Assembly (NCBI GenBank): GCA_018712985.1 | Contig: DVGA01000018.1 | Location: 1-42,185 of the forward strand | Length of the DNA stretch: 42,185 bases | Reading direction: 5' to 3' | DNA from: Candidatus Scatomorpha intestinavium | GTDB lineage: Bacteria; Bacillota; Clostridia; Oscillospirales; Oscillospiraceae | Shown here: one piece after another, positions 1 to 7,514 of the stretch | Numbering within the stretch: position 1 is the stretch's first letter | Layout: every line of letters starts with the position of its first letter | Notes under the pieces: model-generated | The model's input: only the letters and a program-made list of their open reading frames with translations | What the model was told of the DNA's origin: nothing | Database searches by the model: none | Made by a program: the position numbers and the translations under genes

Positions 1-74
1 TGGCAGCGGGAGAAGGATTCGAACCCTCACATACGGAGTCAGAGTCCGCTGTGCTACCTTTACACAATCCCGCT
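1..74 (-). tRNA. tRNA-Gln (anticodon CUG)
   Basis: Read on the minus strand the segment folds as a complete cloverleaf. The 7-bp acceptor stem is AGCGGGA with TCCCGCT, there is a GGTTCGAATCC T-arm, and the anticodon stem GCGGA/TCCGT encloses the loop CTCTGAC, giving anticodon CTG (CAG codons, glutamine). The discriminator base is G and the 3' CCA is encoded. The gene touches the window edge, so neighbouring tRNAs beyond it cannot be seen. Confidence 0.95.
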
Positions 75-142
75 ATGCGAAGAATATTATATCCATTCTT
101 CGCGCTTTGTCAAGAGAAATATTTCGGTTTCCCTAAAAGATG

Positions 143-1099
143 TCACGCGGCGGTCAGGCTCCAGAGCTGCGCGATCTGCGGCGCAAGGGTGTCGTACGTC
201 CAGTACTGCCGGCTCAGCGCCATGCTGTTCGGGTCGTAAACGCGGAAGCCGAGGGCCTCTGACTTGACTATCAGTATGAAATGCCCGCTGGTGGTAAAGT
301 CGCCGGGCAGCATGGAGGCGACGATGATCTCGCCGCGTTCGAGCCGCGCCGTCAGGTCCTCCTCCCCGGCGCTTATGGCCGTACCGTTCAGGCCGAAGGC
401 GGCCGCGCCGGTGGTGAACAGCGTCCAGGCCGTGCCGGCCCCGGGGACATAGTGGCCGTTCGCCTCGGCCCAGTCGGCCACGAAGGGCGGCGTATACGCC
501 GGGTTCCCCGTCAGCGCGAGCGCGGCCATGGAAAGGCAGGTGGGCCCGCAGGCGGTGTAGCCCATGTACGAGCTGCCGTAGCCGTGATAGGCCCAGCGGC
601 TGTCATATTGCAGCAGATAGGGTATCTCCCCCGGCGTGAGCTCTATGTTCACGCTCACATCCCCCTGCTCGCTCATGAACGGCGTGAGCAGGGCGAACGC
701 CGTCTTTTCCGGCGTGATTATCGCGGTCTTGTACGCCTCCTCGGAGTAGATGCCTATATTGTCCGCCATGAACTCGAGCATCCTTGCGCGCTCGCCGCGC
801 GTCTCCTCCGCCGCGGAGCGCAGCTCCGCGGCCTCGGCAGTGCCGAGGGTGTTCACGGCCATCTCCGGCGTTATGCGCGCGGCAAGGGCGTCGAGGTCCA
901 CGTCGAACTCCGTTTCGATGTTCTCCTCCGGCACACTGAGGACGCGCAGCCCGCCGCGCCGCACCATATACAGCCCGGCCAGCACGAGCACCGCGACGAG
1001 CAGCAGCAAAAAACCGCGCCCGCGCCTGCGGCGGCGCTTCCTCGGCGGCTTGCGGCCGTATACCTCGTCGTAATAGTCGTCGTATTTTCCTCTTCTCAT
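143..1099 (-). CDS. Membrane-anchored C39-like cysteine peptidase
   Basis: A 318-residue protein with an Arg/Lys-rich cytoplasmic N terminus (about residues 16-28), one transmembrane segment (about 30-46) and an extracellular papain-like domain in the C-terminal half. The domain shows the C39_2 pattern: Gln in LLQYDSRWA, the nucleophile Cys in ACGPTCL, His in SGHFILIV and the Asp/Asn of VYDPNS. I chose the ATG at 1099 because AGGAGG lies 7 bases upstream; an in-frame ATG 11 codons earlier has no such site. Predicted role: surface-anchored peptidase facing outward. The substrate is unknown; family members trim peptides or process wall proteins. It lies 61 bases downstream of the ECF gene on the same strand and may be co-transcribed with the riboswitch-controlled genes. 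Confidence 0.8.
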   Translation of the reverse strand: MRRGKYDDYYDEVYGRKPPRKRRRRRGRGFLLLLVAVLVLAGLYMVRRGGLRVLSVPEENIETEFDVDLDALAARITPEMAVNTLGTAEAAELRSAAEETRGERARMLEFMADNIGIYSEEAYKTAIITPEKTAFALLTPFMSEQGDVSVNIELTPGEIPYLLQYDSRWAYHGYGSSYMGYTACGPTCLSMAALALTGNPAYTPPFVADWAEANGHYVPGAGTAWTLFTTGAAAFGLNGTAISAGEEDLTARLERGEIIVASMLPGDFTTSGHFILIVKSEALGFRVYDPNSMALSRQYWTYDTLAPQIAQLWSLTAA

Positions 1100-1160
1100 G
1101 TGCGTCCTCCTTTTGCCTAACGGCATGGGCACATGTTACCACGCCGCCGTGCCCGGAGCT

Positions 1161-1766
1161 TCAAGAATTACTTCCGGTTTTCTTACGATTTTCTCTCATT
1201 TCTGCCCACGCCGGCGGGGAACAGGGTATGTTCGCCCTCCGGCTCAGCTGCGTAAGCAGCCTCGTGAGCGGGACGACGAGCAGGCTCATCGCGAAGTTCC
1301 CCGCCGCGTGCACTGCGTCGAAGGGCAGCCCTGCGATTATCCAGGCGAGCATACCCTCCCGGCTCAGGCCGTACATCAGGGCCTGCACCGGGGCGTACAG
1401 CGCGCCGAAGGCGAGGCCGTGCGCCGTGCAGAGCGCGCAGCAGGCCGCGGCGGCGCGCTTTGCGCCCATCGCCCGGGGCAGGAGCATCGCCCCGCCCCAG
1501 AGCAGCGTCCAGAGGTACAGATACGGCAGCCACCAGGGCGCGAAGCCCGCGAAGAGGCCGTTCACCAGCACATAGGCGTATATCGGGTACAGCGCCCTCC
1601 GGCGGTAGACGAGCGTCACCGTCACCGTGAAGAGCGCGAGCGGATGTATGTTCGGCAGCGGCTCCATGACGGCCTTGCCGGCGTACATCATGACGCCTAT
1701 CATGGCGAAGAGCGCCGTCTCCCGGACGGAGAGCGCGCCTTTACGCGGCCTCGCGGACAAAGGCAT
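1161..1766 (-). CDS. ECF transporter S component, probable corrinoid uptake
   Basis: A 201-residue, very hydrophobic protein with about five to six membrane helices and the usual size of an ECF substrate-binding (S) subunit, which captures a vitamin and docks on a shared EcfAA'T module (not in this window). The substrate is not readable from the protein. Context points to a corrinoid: the gene overlaps the end of the DUF4430 lipoprotein gene by 26 bases, and both lie downstream of a cobalamin riboswitch. The start at 1766 is uncertain because no clear ribosome site precedes it inside the upstream gene; translation is probably coupled. The CbrT-like cobalamin role is inferred from the riboswitch and partner gene. 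Confidence 0.72.
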   Translation of the reverse strand: MPLSARPRKGALSVRETALFAMIGVMMYAGKAVMEPLPNIHPLALFTVTVTLVYRRRALYPIYAYVLVNGLFAGFAPWWLPYLYLWTLLWGGAMLLPRAMGAKRAAAACCALCTAHGLAFGALYAPVQALMYGLSREGMLAWIIAGLPFDAVHAAGNFAMSLLVVPLTRLLTQLSRRANIPCSPPAWAEMRENRKKTGSNS

Positions 1767-2166
1767 AGCTCCCGCCGTCCGTCACCGGGGTCGTGTCCAC
1801 GCCGGAGGAGGCGTACTCCCCGTCCACATAGAGCGACCAGTAGTACCCGTCGGCGTCATAGTCCGCCGTCATGCCGTTCACGGCCTTGACGTACAGCCCG
1901 AAGTCGCTCTCGTCGCCGGAAATCAGCCCGTTTTCCTCAAGCGCGGCGCGGAGGTACTCCGCATCCGTGTGGATGGTAAATGTCACGGTCTTCTCCCCGG
2001 CGGTGCACTCGAAGGTTATCGTGTTCTCCCCCTCGCCCAGCTCGGTGTCCTCAGCGTAGAGCGCGCTGTCCCATACGTCCCCGCTGCTTCCGGCGCCGCA
2101 GGCGGCGAGCGCGAGGGCGAGCAGCAGCGCCGCGGCGAGAGCGGCGGCCTTTGTGCGGTTTTTCAT
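1741..2166 (-). CDS. DUF4430 (transcobalamin-like C-terminal domain) lipoprotein
   Basis: A 141-residue lipoprotein. The signal peptide MKNRTKAAALAAALLLALAL ends in the lipobox LAAC, so it should be diacylglyceryl-anchored outside the membrane. The mature part is a single DUF4430-type domain, recognisable from YAEDTELGEGENTITFE, the ending GYYWSLYVDG and a closing YAFVREA strand. This domain is related to the C-terminal domain of animal transcobalamin/intrinsic factor. The ATG at 2166 is preceded by GAGGAAG; the longer open frame upstream runs into the riboswitch terminator. First gene after a cobalamin riboswitch and overlapping an ECF S component, so it is probably the extracellular corrinoid-capturing partner (inference). 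Confidence 0.82.
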   Translation of the reverse strand: MKNRTKAAALAAALLLALALAACGAGSSGDVWDSALYAEDTELGEGENTITFECTAGEKTVTFTIHTDAEYLRAALEENGLISGDESDFGLYVKAVNGMTADYDADGYYWSLYVDGEYASSGVDTTPVTDGGSYAFVREAA

Positions 2167-2206
2167 TGATTCTTCCTCTTTTCCTGATATTTGACAACGG
2201 AAAAGG

Positions 2207-2245
2207 TAAAACGCCCCGCGCCCCATGTGCCGGGCGAAGGGCGTG
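2207..2245 (-). terminator. Candidate riboswitch expression-platform terminator
   Basis: On the minus strand a GC-rich stem (ACGCCC...CGCCC pairing with GGGCG...GGGCGT) is followed directly by TTTTA, between the cobalamin aptamer and the DUF4430 start codon. The position fits an intrinsic terminator that forms when cobalamin is bound. The competing antiterminator was not worked out. Confidence 0.6.
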
Positions 2246-2325
2246 GCAAAGCCCCGGCGGGCGTCGATGCCCGGCGGCGCGTGTGCCCGCGCCCCCCGTA
2301 CCCGGGGGAACGTTCACTCGGCACG

Positions 2326-2495
2326 GGCATAAGCGGCATTCCGGCTGCGGCCGGCGGGGACGGCCCCCCCGGCCTCACGGCAATGGACGTTGCGGCGGAT
2401 TCTCACCGCGCTTCCCACACTCCCTCCCGCCGCGTCGCGCGCGGCGCTCAGGCGCGCACAAAGGCGCGTAGCCCTTGATATTCGGCTGTCATGCC
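2326..2495 (-). promoter_or_regulatory. Cobalamin (B12) riboswitch aptamer
   Basis: On the minus strand the hallmarks occur in order. A GGCATGA arm (2489-2495) pairs with TTATGCC (2326-2332) to close P1. Then come GGGAA followed by GGTGAGAATCC (2397-2407), the GCCGCAACGTCC...GCCGTGA core, and a B12-box-like CAGCCGGAATGCCG just before the 3' P1 arm. The closing P1 supports the boundaries. It precedes the DUF4430/ECF genes and identifies them as corrinoid-regulated. The 'CAACGTCCATTGCC' core differs from the commoner CCCGCCACTGT, so the subclass is uncertain. Confidence 0.85.
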
Positions 2496-2498
2496 ACC

Positions 2499-2527
2499 AT
2501 ATTAATACGTGTGGGCTCAGAGGTCAA
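2499..2527 (-). promoter_or_regulatory. Promoter for the cobalamin riboswitch transcript
   Basis: TTGACC (2522-2527) and TAATAT (2499-2504) are separated by 17 bases on the minus strand. The -35 box lies in the last codons of the upstream GNAT gene. Predicted transcription would start a few bases before the riboswitch P1 arm. Confidence 0.6.
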
Positions 2528-3002
2528 GACGCATGTAAATGGTGTCCTCATACGGGCTGGGGTAATAGGCCCCCGTCCTCACGAACCCGAGCCGCTCGTA
2601 CATGCCTATCGCGCTGCGCATGAATGGCAGCGTATCCAGCAGCACGTGCGTGTAGCCGCGCTCGCGCGCGAAATCGAGCAGCCGCCGCACGAGCGCTCCC
2701 GCCGCGCCGCGGCCGCGGTATGCCTCGCGGACATACAGCCGCTTCAGCTCGCACGCGCCCTCCTCCCCGAAGGCGTGCAGCGCCGCGCAGCCGGCCGCGG
2801 CCCCGTCCACGAGGGCCAGCAGCAGCATCCCGCCGGGAGGGCCGTATTTCCCATCCAGCGAGGCCGTCTCCTCCCCATAGCCCTGCGCGCGCAGCACCTC
2901 GGCCACGGCTGGGTCCTCGGACACTATCCACTTCGTGTATTCGTCAAAGAGCTCTATCACATCGGCGGTGCGCTCAAAGCCGTTGGCGATCTCCAGAGCC
3001 AT
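2517..3002 (-). CDS. GNAT family N-acetyltransferase
   Basis: A 161-residue single-domain acetyltransferase, the normal size for the family. The acetyl-CoA pyrophosphate loop is YRGRGAAGAL after the strand LKRLYV, and the late motif YERLGFVRTGAYYP closes the fold. It should transfer an acetyl group from acetyl-CoA to an amine; the acceptor cannot be told. The ATG at 3002 has AAGGAGGG about 7 bases upstream. It has its own promoter, and the riboswitch cluster begins at its stop codon on the same strand, so some read-through is possible. Confidence 0.85.
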   Translation of the reverse strand: MALEIANGFERTADVIELFDEYTKWIVSEDPAVAEVLRAQGYGEETASLDGKYGPPGGMLLLALVDGAAAGCAALHAFGEEGACELKRLYVREAYRGRGAAGALVRRLLDFARERGYTHVLLDTLPFMRSAIGMYERLGFVRTGAYYPSPYEDTIYMRLDL

Positions 3003-3053
3003 GAGAGAACCCTCCTTCTACTGTTTTGCGCGCCATAAGGCGTATCTGATGTA

Positions 3054-3082
3054 ATAATACGACGCGCCGCGGCAAAAGGCAA
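3054..3082 (-). promoter_or_regulatory. Promoter of the GNAT gene
   Basis: TTGCCT (3077-3082) and TATTAT (3054-3059) with a 17-base spacer on the minus strand, about 50 bases upstream of the GNAT ATG. Confidence 0.55.
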
Positions 3083-3106
3083 GCTCCTGCGGCGCGCGGT
3101 TTTGAC

Positions 3107-3136
3107 TTGACATAACGCCGATTTACGGTGTAGAAT
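3107..3136 (+). promoter_or_regulatory. Promoter of rny
   Basis: TTGACA (3107-3112) and TAGAAT (3131-3136) with an 18-base spacer. The predicted leader is about 120 bases. It contains a G-run (GGGGGGTAGGGG) facing CCTCC, which could form a hairpin; no known riboswitch is recognised in it. Confidence 0.65.
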
Positions 3137-3265
3137 AATTCGATAATATTGCAGGGGGGTAGGGGAACCTCCTTTGATATTAACTTTTCCACGGGCGGCA
3201 CAGCGCGAACTGCCCGTCTTGATTTCAGCAGATGTTTAAAGAAAGGGAGGCGCATTACTGGTACC

Positions 3266-4813
3266 ATGTTTTGGGAAATAGTTGGCATCGTGGCCGCTGT
3301 GGCCGTGGTGCTTGTCATAGGTTTCCTGCTCGGCATAGTTTACCGCAAAAAAGTCGCGGAGCGCGAGATATCCAGCGCCGAGGAGGAGGCCAAGCGGATC
3401 ATAAACGAGTCCATCAAGGCCGCCGAATCGAAAAAGCGCGAAGCGCTCGTCGAGGCCCGTGAGGAGATACACAAAAACCGCACCGAATACGAGCGCGAGG
3501 TAAAGGAGCGCCGCGCGGAGCTCAGCAAGCAGGAGCGCCGCCTGCAGCAGAAGGAGGAAACGCTCGACCGCAAGACCGACACCCTTGAGAAAAAGACCGA
3601 GAGCCTGAACCAGAAGCTCAGCCAGGCGGACGCCATGCAGGAGGAGATAAAGCTCGTCAAGAAGAGCCAGCTCGAAATGCTCGAGAAGATCTCCGGCTAC
3701 ACGGTGGACGAGGCCAAGCAGTACCTCATCTCCAACGTGGAGAGCGAGGTCACGCACGAGATGGCCGCCAAGGTCCGCGAGGTGGAGGCCAGATATAAGG
3801 ACGAGGCCGAGGAGCGCGCGCGTGAGATCATCGCCACCGCCATACAGCGCTGCGCCGCCGACCACGCCAGCGAGATAACCGTATCCGTCGTACCACTCCC
3901 CAACGACGAGATGAAGGGCCGCATAATCGGCCGCGAGGGCCGCAACATCCGCTCTATAGAAACCCTCACCGGCTGCGACCTTATAATTGACGACACGCCG
4001 GAGGCGATAACGCTCTCCAGCTTCGACCCCGTCCGGCGCGAGGTCGCGCGCATCGCGCTCGAGCGGCTCATACAGGACGGGCGCATCCACCCGGCCCGCA
4101 TTGAGGAAATGGTCGCGAAGGCCCAGAAGGAGGTCGCCGCCACCATCAAGGCGGAGGGCGAGCGCGCCGCCCTCGAGACCAACATCCACGGCCTGCACCC
4201 GGAGATAATCCGCCTGCTCGGCCGGATGAAGTACCGCACGAGCTATGGGCAGAACGTCCTGAACCACTCCATCGAGGTCGCGCAGCTCTCCGGCCTCATC
4301 GCCGCCGAGCTCGGCGTGGACGTGCAGACGGCCAAGCGCGCCGGCCTGCTCCACGACCTCGGCAAAAGCATCGACCACGAGGTCGAGGGCAGCCATGTCT
4401 CCATCGGCGTGGACATCGCCCGAAAATACAAGGAATCCCCCGAAGTCCTGCACGCCATCGAGGCGCACCACGGCGACGTGGAGCCGCACAGTGTCGTCGC
4501 CTGCATCGTCCAGGCGGCGGACGCCATTTCCGCCTCCCGCCCCGGCGCGCGGCGCGAGAATGTGGAGAACTACGTCAAGCGGCTCGAAAAGCTCGAGGCC
4601 GTCACCCGTTCCTTCCCCGGCATCTCGGGCTGTTACGCCATACAGGCCGGCCGCGAGATCCGCGTCATGGTCAAGCCCGAGGAGGTCAGCGAGGACCAGA
4701 TGGTCCTCCTCGCGCGCGACATCGCCAAGAAGATCGAGGACGAGCTCACCTACCCCGGCCAGATAAAGGTCCACGTGATACGCGAGACCAAGGCCGTCGA
4801 GTACGCAAAATGA
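3266..4813 (+). CDS. rny: Ribonuclease Y
   Basis: A 515-residue membrane-anchored endoribonuclease that starts bulk mRNA decay in Firmicutes. Order: one N-terminal transmembrane segment (about residues 2-25), a long charged coiled coil (about 30-190), a KH RNA-binding domain with [15 protein letters not shown] (about 210-270), and an HD domain with the metal-binding pair in [12 protein letters not shown] (about 360-370) followed by AIEAHHGD. Length matches the family (about 520). I took the ATG at 3266 because the membrane segment starts immediately and GGGAGG precedes it; upstream in-frame codons have no membrane or signal character. In Bacillus ymdB is next to rny; here ymdB is about 12 kb away. 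Confidence 0.95.
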   Translation: MFWEIVGIVAAVAVVLVIGFLLGIVYRKKVAEREISSAEEEAKRIINESIKAAESKKREALVEAREEIHKNRTEYEREVKERRAELSKQERRLQQKEETLDRKTDTLEKKTESLNQKLSQADAMQEEIKLVKKSQLEMLEKISGYTVDEAKQYLISNVESEVTHEMAAKVREVEARYKDEAEERAREIIATAIQRCAADHASEITVSVVPLPNDEMKGRIIGREGRNIRSIETLTGCDLIIDDTPEAITLSSFDPVRREVARIALERLIQDGRIHPARIEEMVAKAQKEVAATIKAEGERAALETNIHGLHPEIIRLLGRMKYRTSYGQNVLNHSIEVAQLSGLIAAELGVDVQTAKRAGLLHDLGKSIDHEVEGSHVSIGVDIARKYKESPEVLHAIEAHHGDVEPHSVVACIVQAADAISASRPGARRENVENYVKRLEKLEAVTRSFPGISGCYAIQAGREIRVMVKPEEVSEDQMVLLARDIAKKIEDELTYPGQIKVHVIRETKAVEYAK

Positions 4814-4818
4814 CAAAC

Positions 4819-4847
4819 CGCCCCGGCACGCTGCCGGGGCGATTTTT
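4819..4847 (+). terminator. Intrinsic terminator of rny
   Basis: Perfect 10-bp stem CGCCCCGGCA/TGCCGGGGCG followed by ATTTTT, 6 bases after the rny stop. The next gene's ribosome site begins just after the T run. Confidence 0.85.
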
Positions 4848-4860
4848 ACGGAGGTCTGAC

Positions 4861-5205
4861 ATGGACAGGGAAAAGCGCCGCGAGCTGGCGGAGGCATACA
4901 AAAACCGCCGCCCGGATATGGGCGTAGTCGCAATACGCTGTACTGCCACGGGAAGCACCTTCTTCGGCGCGTCGAAGGACATCGGGGCCGATATCAACAG
5001 CAACCGGTTCAAGCTCTCCTCGGGAAGCCACCGGAACCGCGAGCTGATGGCCCTCTGGAGGGAGCACGGCGAGGATGCCTTTGAATTCAACGCCGAACGC
5101 ATCCTCGAGTATGAAGACCCCTCGGAGGACCACAGCGAAGAGCTGGCCCTCCTTACCGAGGAGTGCCTCGAGTCCCACCCCGGCTCAAAGCGTATATGGA
5201 GATAG
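4861..5205 (+). CDS. GIY-YIG-like small protein
   Basis: A 114-residue protein resembling the short clostridial GIY-YIG family: MGVVAIRCTATGSTFFGASK stands where GIY-(9-11)-YIG would be, then RFKLSSGSHRNRELMALW and HGEDAFEFNAERILE. The catalytic tyrosines of GIY and YIG read GVV and FFG, so nuclease activity is doubtful. The ATG at 4861 has GGAGG 6 bases upstream; the frame is open earlier but overlaps rny and its terminator. No partner gene is obvious. It sits between rny and the convergent tdk gene, closed by a bidirectional terminator. Confidence 0.7.
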   Translation: MDREKRRELAEAYKNRRPDMGVVAIRCTATGSTFFGASKDIGADINSNRFKLSSGSHRNRELMALWREHGEDAFEFNAERILEYEDPSEDHSEELALLTEECLESHPGSKRIWR

Positions 5206-5222
5206 CCGGGCAGGTCCCGGCA

Positions 5223-5256
5223 CGCAAAAAGCGCCCCCATTGGGGCGCTTTTTGCG
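5223..5256. terminator. Bidirectional terminator between the GIY-YIG-like gene and tdk
   Basis: A long perfect palindrome, CGCAAAAAGCGCCCC facing GGGGCGCTTTTTGCG with a 4-base loop. It has a T run on each strand, suited to both converging genes. Confidence 0.9.
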
Positions 5257-5282
5257 TATTCCGGAGCCGCTGTCCCGGCCTG

Positions 5283-5861
5283 TCAGCCCTGCTGCTCCCT
5301 TATCTTCCGCCGCCAGCACTTGTGGCACATCGCCACATAGCTGTCGTTCCCGCCGAGAAAGATCTGGTCGCCCGAGGTGATTATCTTCCCATCCGGGCCG
5401 ATGCGGGCGTTCACCGTCGCCTTCGAGCCGCACTCGCAGACGGTCTTGATCTCCGTTATCGAGTCGGCCAGCTCCAGCAGCCGCCTGCTGCCCGGGAACA
5501 TGTGCGTCAAAAAGTCCGTGCGCAGCCCGAAGCAGAGCACGGGCAGATCCAGCTCGTCCACCATGTCGCGCAGGCCGTCTATCTGCTCAGGCGTGAAAAA
5601 CTGCGCCTCGTCCGCTATCACAACGTCGTACTTCCCCGCCGCCTCATATCTCGCGCGGATGTCGTCATCGGGATATATTATGGTCGCGTGCCGCGCAAGG
5701 CCCACGCGGCTTTTAACTATGTCCGCACCGTCGCGGTCGTCCACGCTCGGCTTGATGAGCCAGACGGTCATGCCCAGCTCCTCATAGTTGAACTGCGTGA
5801 TGAGCGCCTGCGCGCTCTTGCTCGAGCCCATGGCCCCGTATTTGAAGTAGAGTTTAGCCAT
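5283..5861 (-). CDS. tdk: Thymidine kinase (type II)
   Basis: A 192-residue kinase phosphorylating thymidine with ATP in salvage. Seen: the P-loop YGAMGSSKSAQAL near the N terminus (the usual GxMxSGKS glycine is serine, as in some clostridial members), the catalytic glutamate in VVIADEAQFF, and the zinc-binding lasso ligands in VCECGSK and AMCHKCWRRK. Length is typical. The ATG at 5861 overlaps the end of udk by 8 bases, so the two are co-transcribed and probably translationally coupled. Together with udk, deoD and the BMP lipoprotein it forms a nucleoside-salvage neighbourhood. Confidence 0.93.
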   Translation of the reverse strand: MAKLYFKYGAMGSSKSAQALITQFNYEELGMTVWLIKPSVDDRDGADIVKSRVGLARHATIIYPDDDIRARYEAAGKYDVVIADEAQFFTPEQIDGLRDMVDELDLPVLCFGLRTDFLTHMFPGSRRLLELADSITEIKTVCECGSKATVNARIGPDGKIITSGDQIFLGGNDSYVAMCHKCWRRKIREQQG

Positions 5862-6486
5862 TTTTCGCCGCTCCGTTCACATGCGCGTTTATGCGCTCTA
5901 TCAGCATGTCCATCGCAACTAAGTTGTGCCCGCCCTCGGGGATGATTATGTCCGCGTTGCGCTTGCTGGGCTCCACGTACATCTCGTGCATGGACTTCAC
6001 CGTGGTCAGGTACTGGTCCACCACGCTCTCAAGGCTCCTGCCGCGGTCGCGCACATCGCGGACTATGCGCCGGAGTATGCGCACGTCGGCGTCCGTGTCC
6101 ACGAAAATCTTGATGTCGAGCAGGTCGCAGATGCGCCTGTCCTCAAAAATAAGTATACCCTCGACTATCACGACCGGCGCGGGCTTCACGAGCACGGTCT
6201 TCTCCGAGCGGTTGTGCACCGTGTAGTCGTACACGGGGCAGCGTATCTCCTCGCCCCGGCGCAGCGCGGCGAGGTCGCGCAGCAGCAGCTCGGTGTCAAA
6301 GGCGTCCGGGCAGTCGTAGTTGAGCTTCGAGCGCTCCTCATAGCTCATGTCGTTGTGCGCCTTGTAGTAGTTGTCGTGGTACACCACGCTCACGCTGTCG
6401 GGAAAGCGCTGCAGCAGCCGCCTTGTTATCGTCGTTTTCCCGCTGCCTGTCCCACCGGCTATGCCTATCGTTATCACGTCTCCCAT
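5854..6486 (-). CDS. udk: Uridine kinase
   Basis: A 210-residue uridine/cytidine kinase making UMP or CMP from the nucleoside. Seen: P-loop GIAGGTGSGKTT at residues about 8-19, YHDNYYK, NYDCPDAFDTELL, the substrate lid motif PVYDYTVHNRS, VVIVEGILIF, and RRIVRDVRDRGRS late in the protein. Length is normal. The ATG at 6486 is where homology begins; the frame stays open upstream over the promoter. The ribosome site (GGGGGTG) is modest. First gene of the leftward udk-tdk operon, divergent from deoD. Confidence 0.93.
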   Translation of the reverse strand: MGDVITIGIAGGTGSGKTTITRRLLQRFPDSVSVVYHDNYYKAHNDMSYEERSKLNYDCPDAFDTELLLRDLAALRRGEEIRCPVYDYTVHNRSEKTVLVKPAPVVIVEGILIFEDRRICDLLDIKIFVDTDADVRILRRIVRDVRDRGRSLESVVDQYLTTVKSMHEMYVEPSKRNADIIIPEGGHNLVAMDMLIERINAHVNGAAKNG

Positions 6487-6508
6487 ATCCGCACCCCCGT
6501 TCGACAAG

Positions 6509-6537
6509 ATTCTATCACACGAGCGGCCCGGATGCAA
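6509..6537 (-). promoter_or_regulatory. Promoter of udk-tdk
   Basis: TTGCAT (6532-6537) and TAGAAT (6509-6514), 17-base spacer, minus strand. The divergent deoD gene has a less clear candidate: TTGACT at 6539-6544 with GATATT 16 bases downstream. Confidence 0.65.
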
Positions 6538-6611
6538 ATTGACTTTTACCCGTCCCGTATGATATTTTAATATTGTCTTCACCCCGCGATCAATAAAGGA
6601 GGAGAGCGTAT

Positions 6612-7325
6612 ATGCCAACCCCGCACAACAGCGCCTCAAAGGGCGACTTTGCAAAGACAGTCCTCATGCCGGGCGACCCGCTCCGTGCAAAATTCATAGC
6701 CGAAAAGTTCCTCGAAAACCCCGTCCTCGTCAACAATGTCCGCGGCGTACAGGGCTACACCGGGTACTGGAAGGGTGCTCGCGTCTCCGTCCAGGCCAGC
6801 GGCATGGGCATCCCGTCCATAGGCATCTACAGCTGGGAGCTCTACACCCAGTACGGCGTTGAAAACATCATCCGCGTCGGCTCCGCCGGCGGCATGGCGG
6901 ACGATCTGAAGCTCATGGACGTCGTGGCCGCGCTCGGCGCGTGCACCGACTCCAACTTCGCCCACCAGTTCGGCCTGAAGGGCACCTTCGCCCCCACGGC
7001 AGACTGGACGCTGCTGAAAACCGCGATGGACGCCGCCGCGGCGCGCGGCGTGGACATGCGCGCGGGCAATGTGCTCAGCAGCGACAATTTCTACAACGAC
7101 GGCTCGGACGGCCCCGACCAGTGGAAAAAGATGGGCGTCCTCGCCGTGGAGATGGAGGCCGCCGGCCTCTATATGAACGCCGCCCGCTGCGGCGCTCGCG
7201 CGCTCTGCCTCTGCACCATCTCCGACCACATGTACCGCACCGAGGAGCTTACCCCCGAGCAGCGTCAGACCTCCTTCAACGAGATGATCGAGATCGCGCT
7301 CGACACGGCCGCGCTCCTCGCCTGA
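6612..7325 (+). CDS. deoD: DeoD-type purine nucleoside phosphorylase
   Basis: A 237-residue enzyme cleaving purine (deoxy)nucleosides with phosphate to base plus (deoxy)ribose-1-phosphate. Family features visible: N-terminal MPTPHN, phosphate-binding VLMPGDPLRAK, YTGYWKG, the GMGIPSIGIYSWEL segment, IIRVGSAGG, the nucleoside-binding VEMEAAGLY and the catalytic Asp in CTISDHMYR. Full length for the hexameric DeoD class. AAAGGAGGAG lies 8 bases before the ATG. Divergent from udk-tdk and followed by a nucleoside-type lipoprotein gene, consistent with coordinated import and salvage. Confidence 0.95.
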   Translation: MPTPHNSASKGDFAKTVLMPGDPLRAKFIAEKFLENPVLVNNVRGVQGYTGYWKGARVSVQASGMGIPSIGIYSWELYTQYGVENIIRVGSAGGMADDLKLMDVVAALGACTDSNFAHQFGLKGTFAPTADWTLLKTAMDAAAARGVDMRAGNVLSSDNFYNDGSDGPDQWKKMGVLAVEMEAAGLYMNAARCGARALCLCTISDHMYRTEELTPEQRQTSFNEMIEIALDTAALLA

Positions 7326-7342
7326 TAAAAACGCCGTTTTCA

Positions 7343-7385
7343 GGGCATCCCCCAGCCAATGTAAAGGGATGGCCCGGCATTTTTC
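7343..7385 (+). terminator. Probable terminator of deoD
   Basis: GGGCATCCC (7343-7351) pairs with GGGATGGCCC (7366-7375) with one bulge, followed by GGCATTTTT. The T run is 4-5 bases from the stem, so efficiency may be moderate. Confidence 0.5.
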
Positions 7386-7415
7386 CTGTTCACAGTAAAT
7401 TTTCATGTATTTTAC

Positions 7416-7444
7416 TTGAAGGATACAATGCTCTGTGATATAAT
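7416..7444 (+). promoter_or_regulatory. Promoter of the BMP lipoprotein gene
   Basis: TTGAAG (7416-7421) and a perfect TATAAT (7439-7444) with a 17-base spacer. The leader of about 65 bases contains a GCGCGG/CCGCGC hairpin near its 5' end. Confidence 0.75.
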
Positions 7445-7514
7445 GGCTCACAGCGCGGAAGAGGCCGCGCGGAAGTTCCCGAATCATATTATGAAACGGA
7501 GGATACATAACAGA

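Noticed and set aside
3232-3462. A 76-codon frame starting with ATG upstream of and overlapping rny
   Set aside because: It has no ribosome site at its start, overlaps rny out of frame and encodes nothing recognisable; the GGGAGG inside it serves rny.
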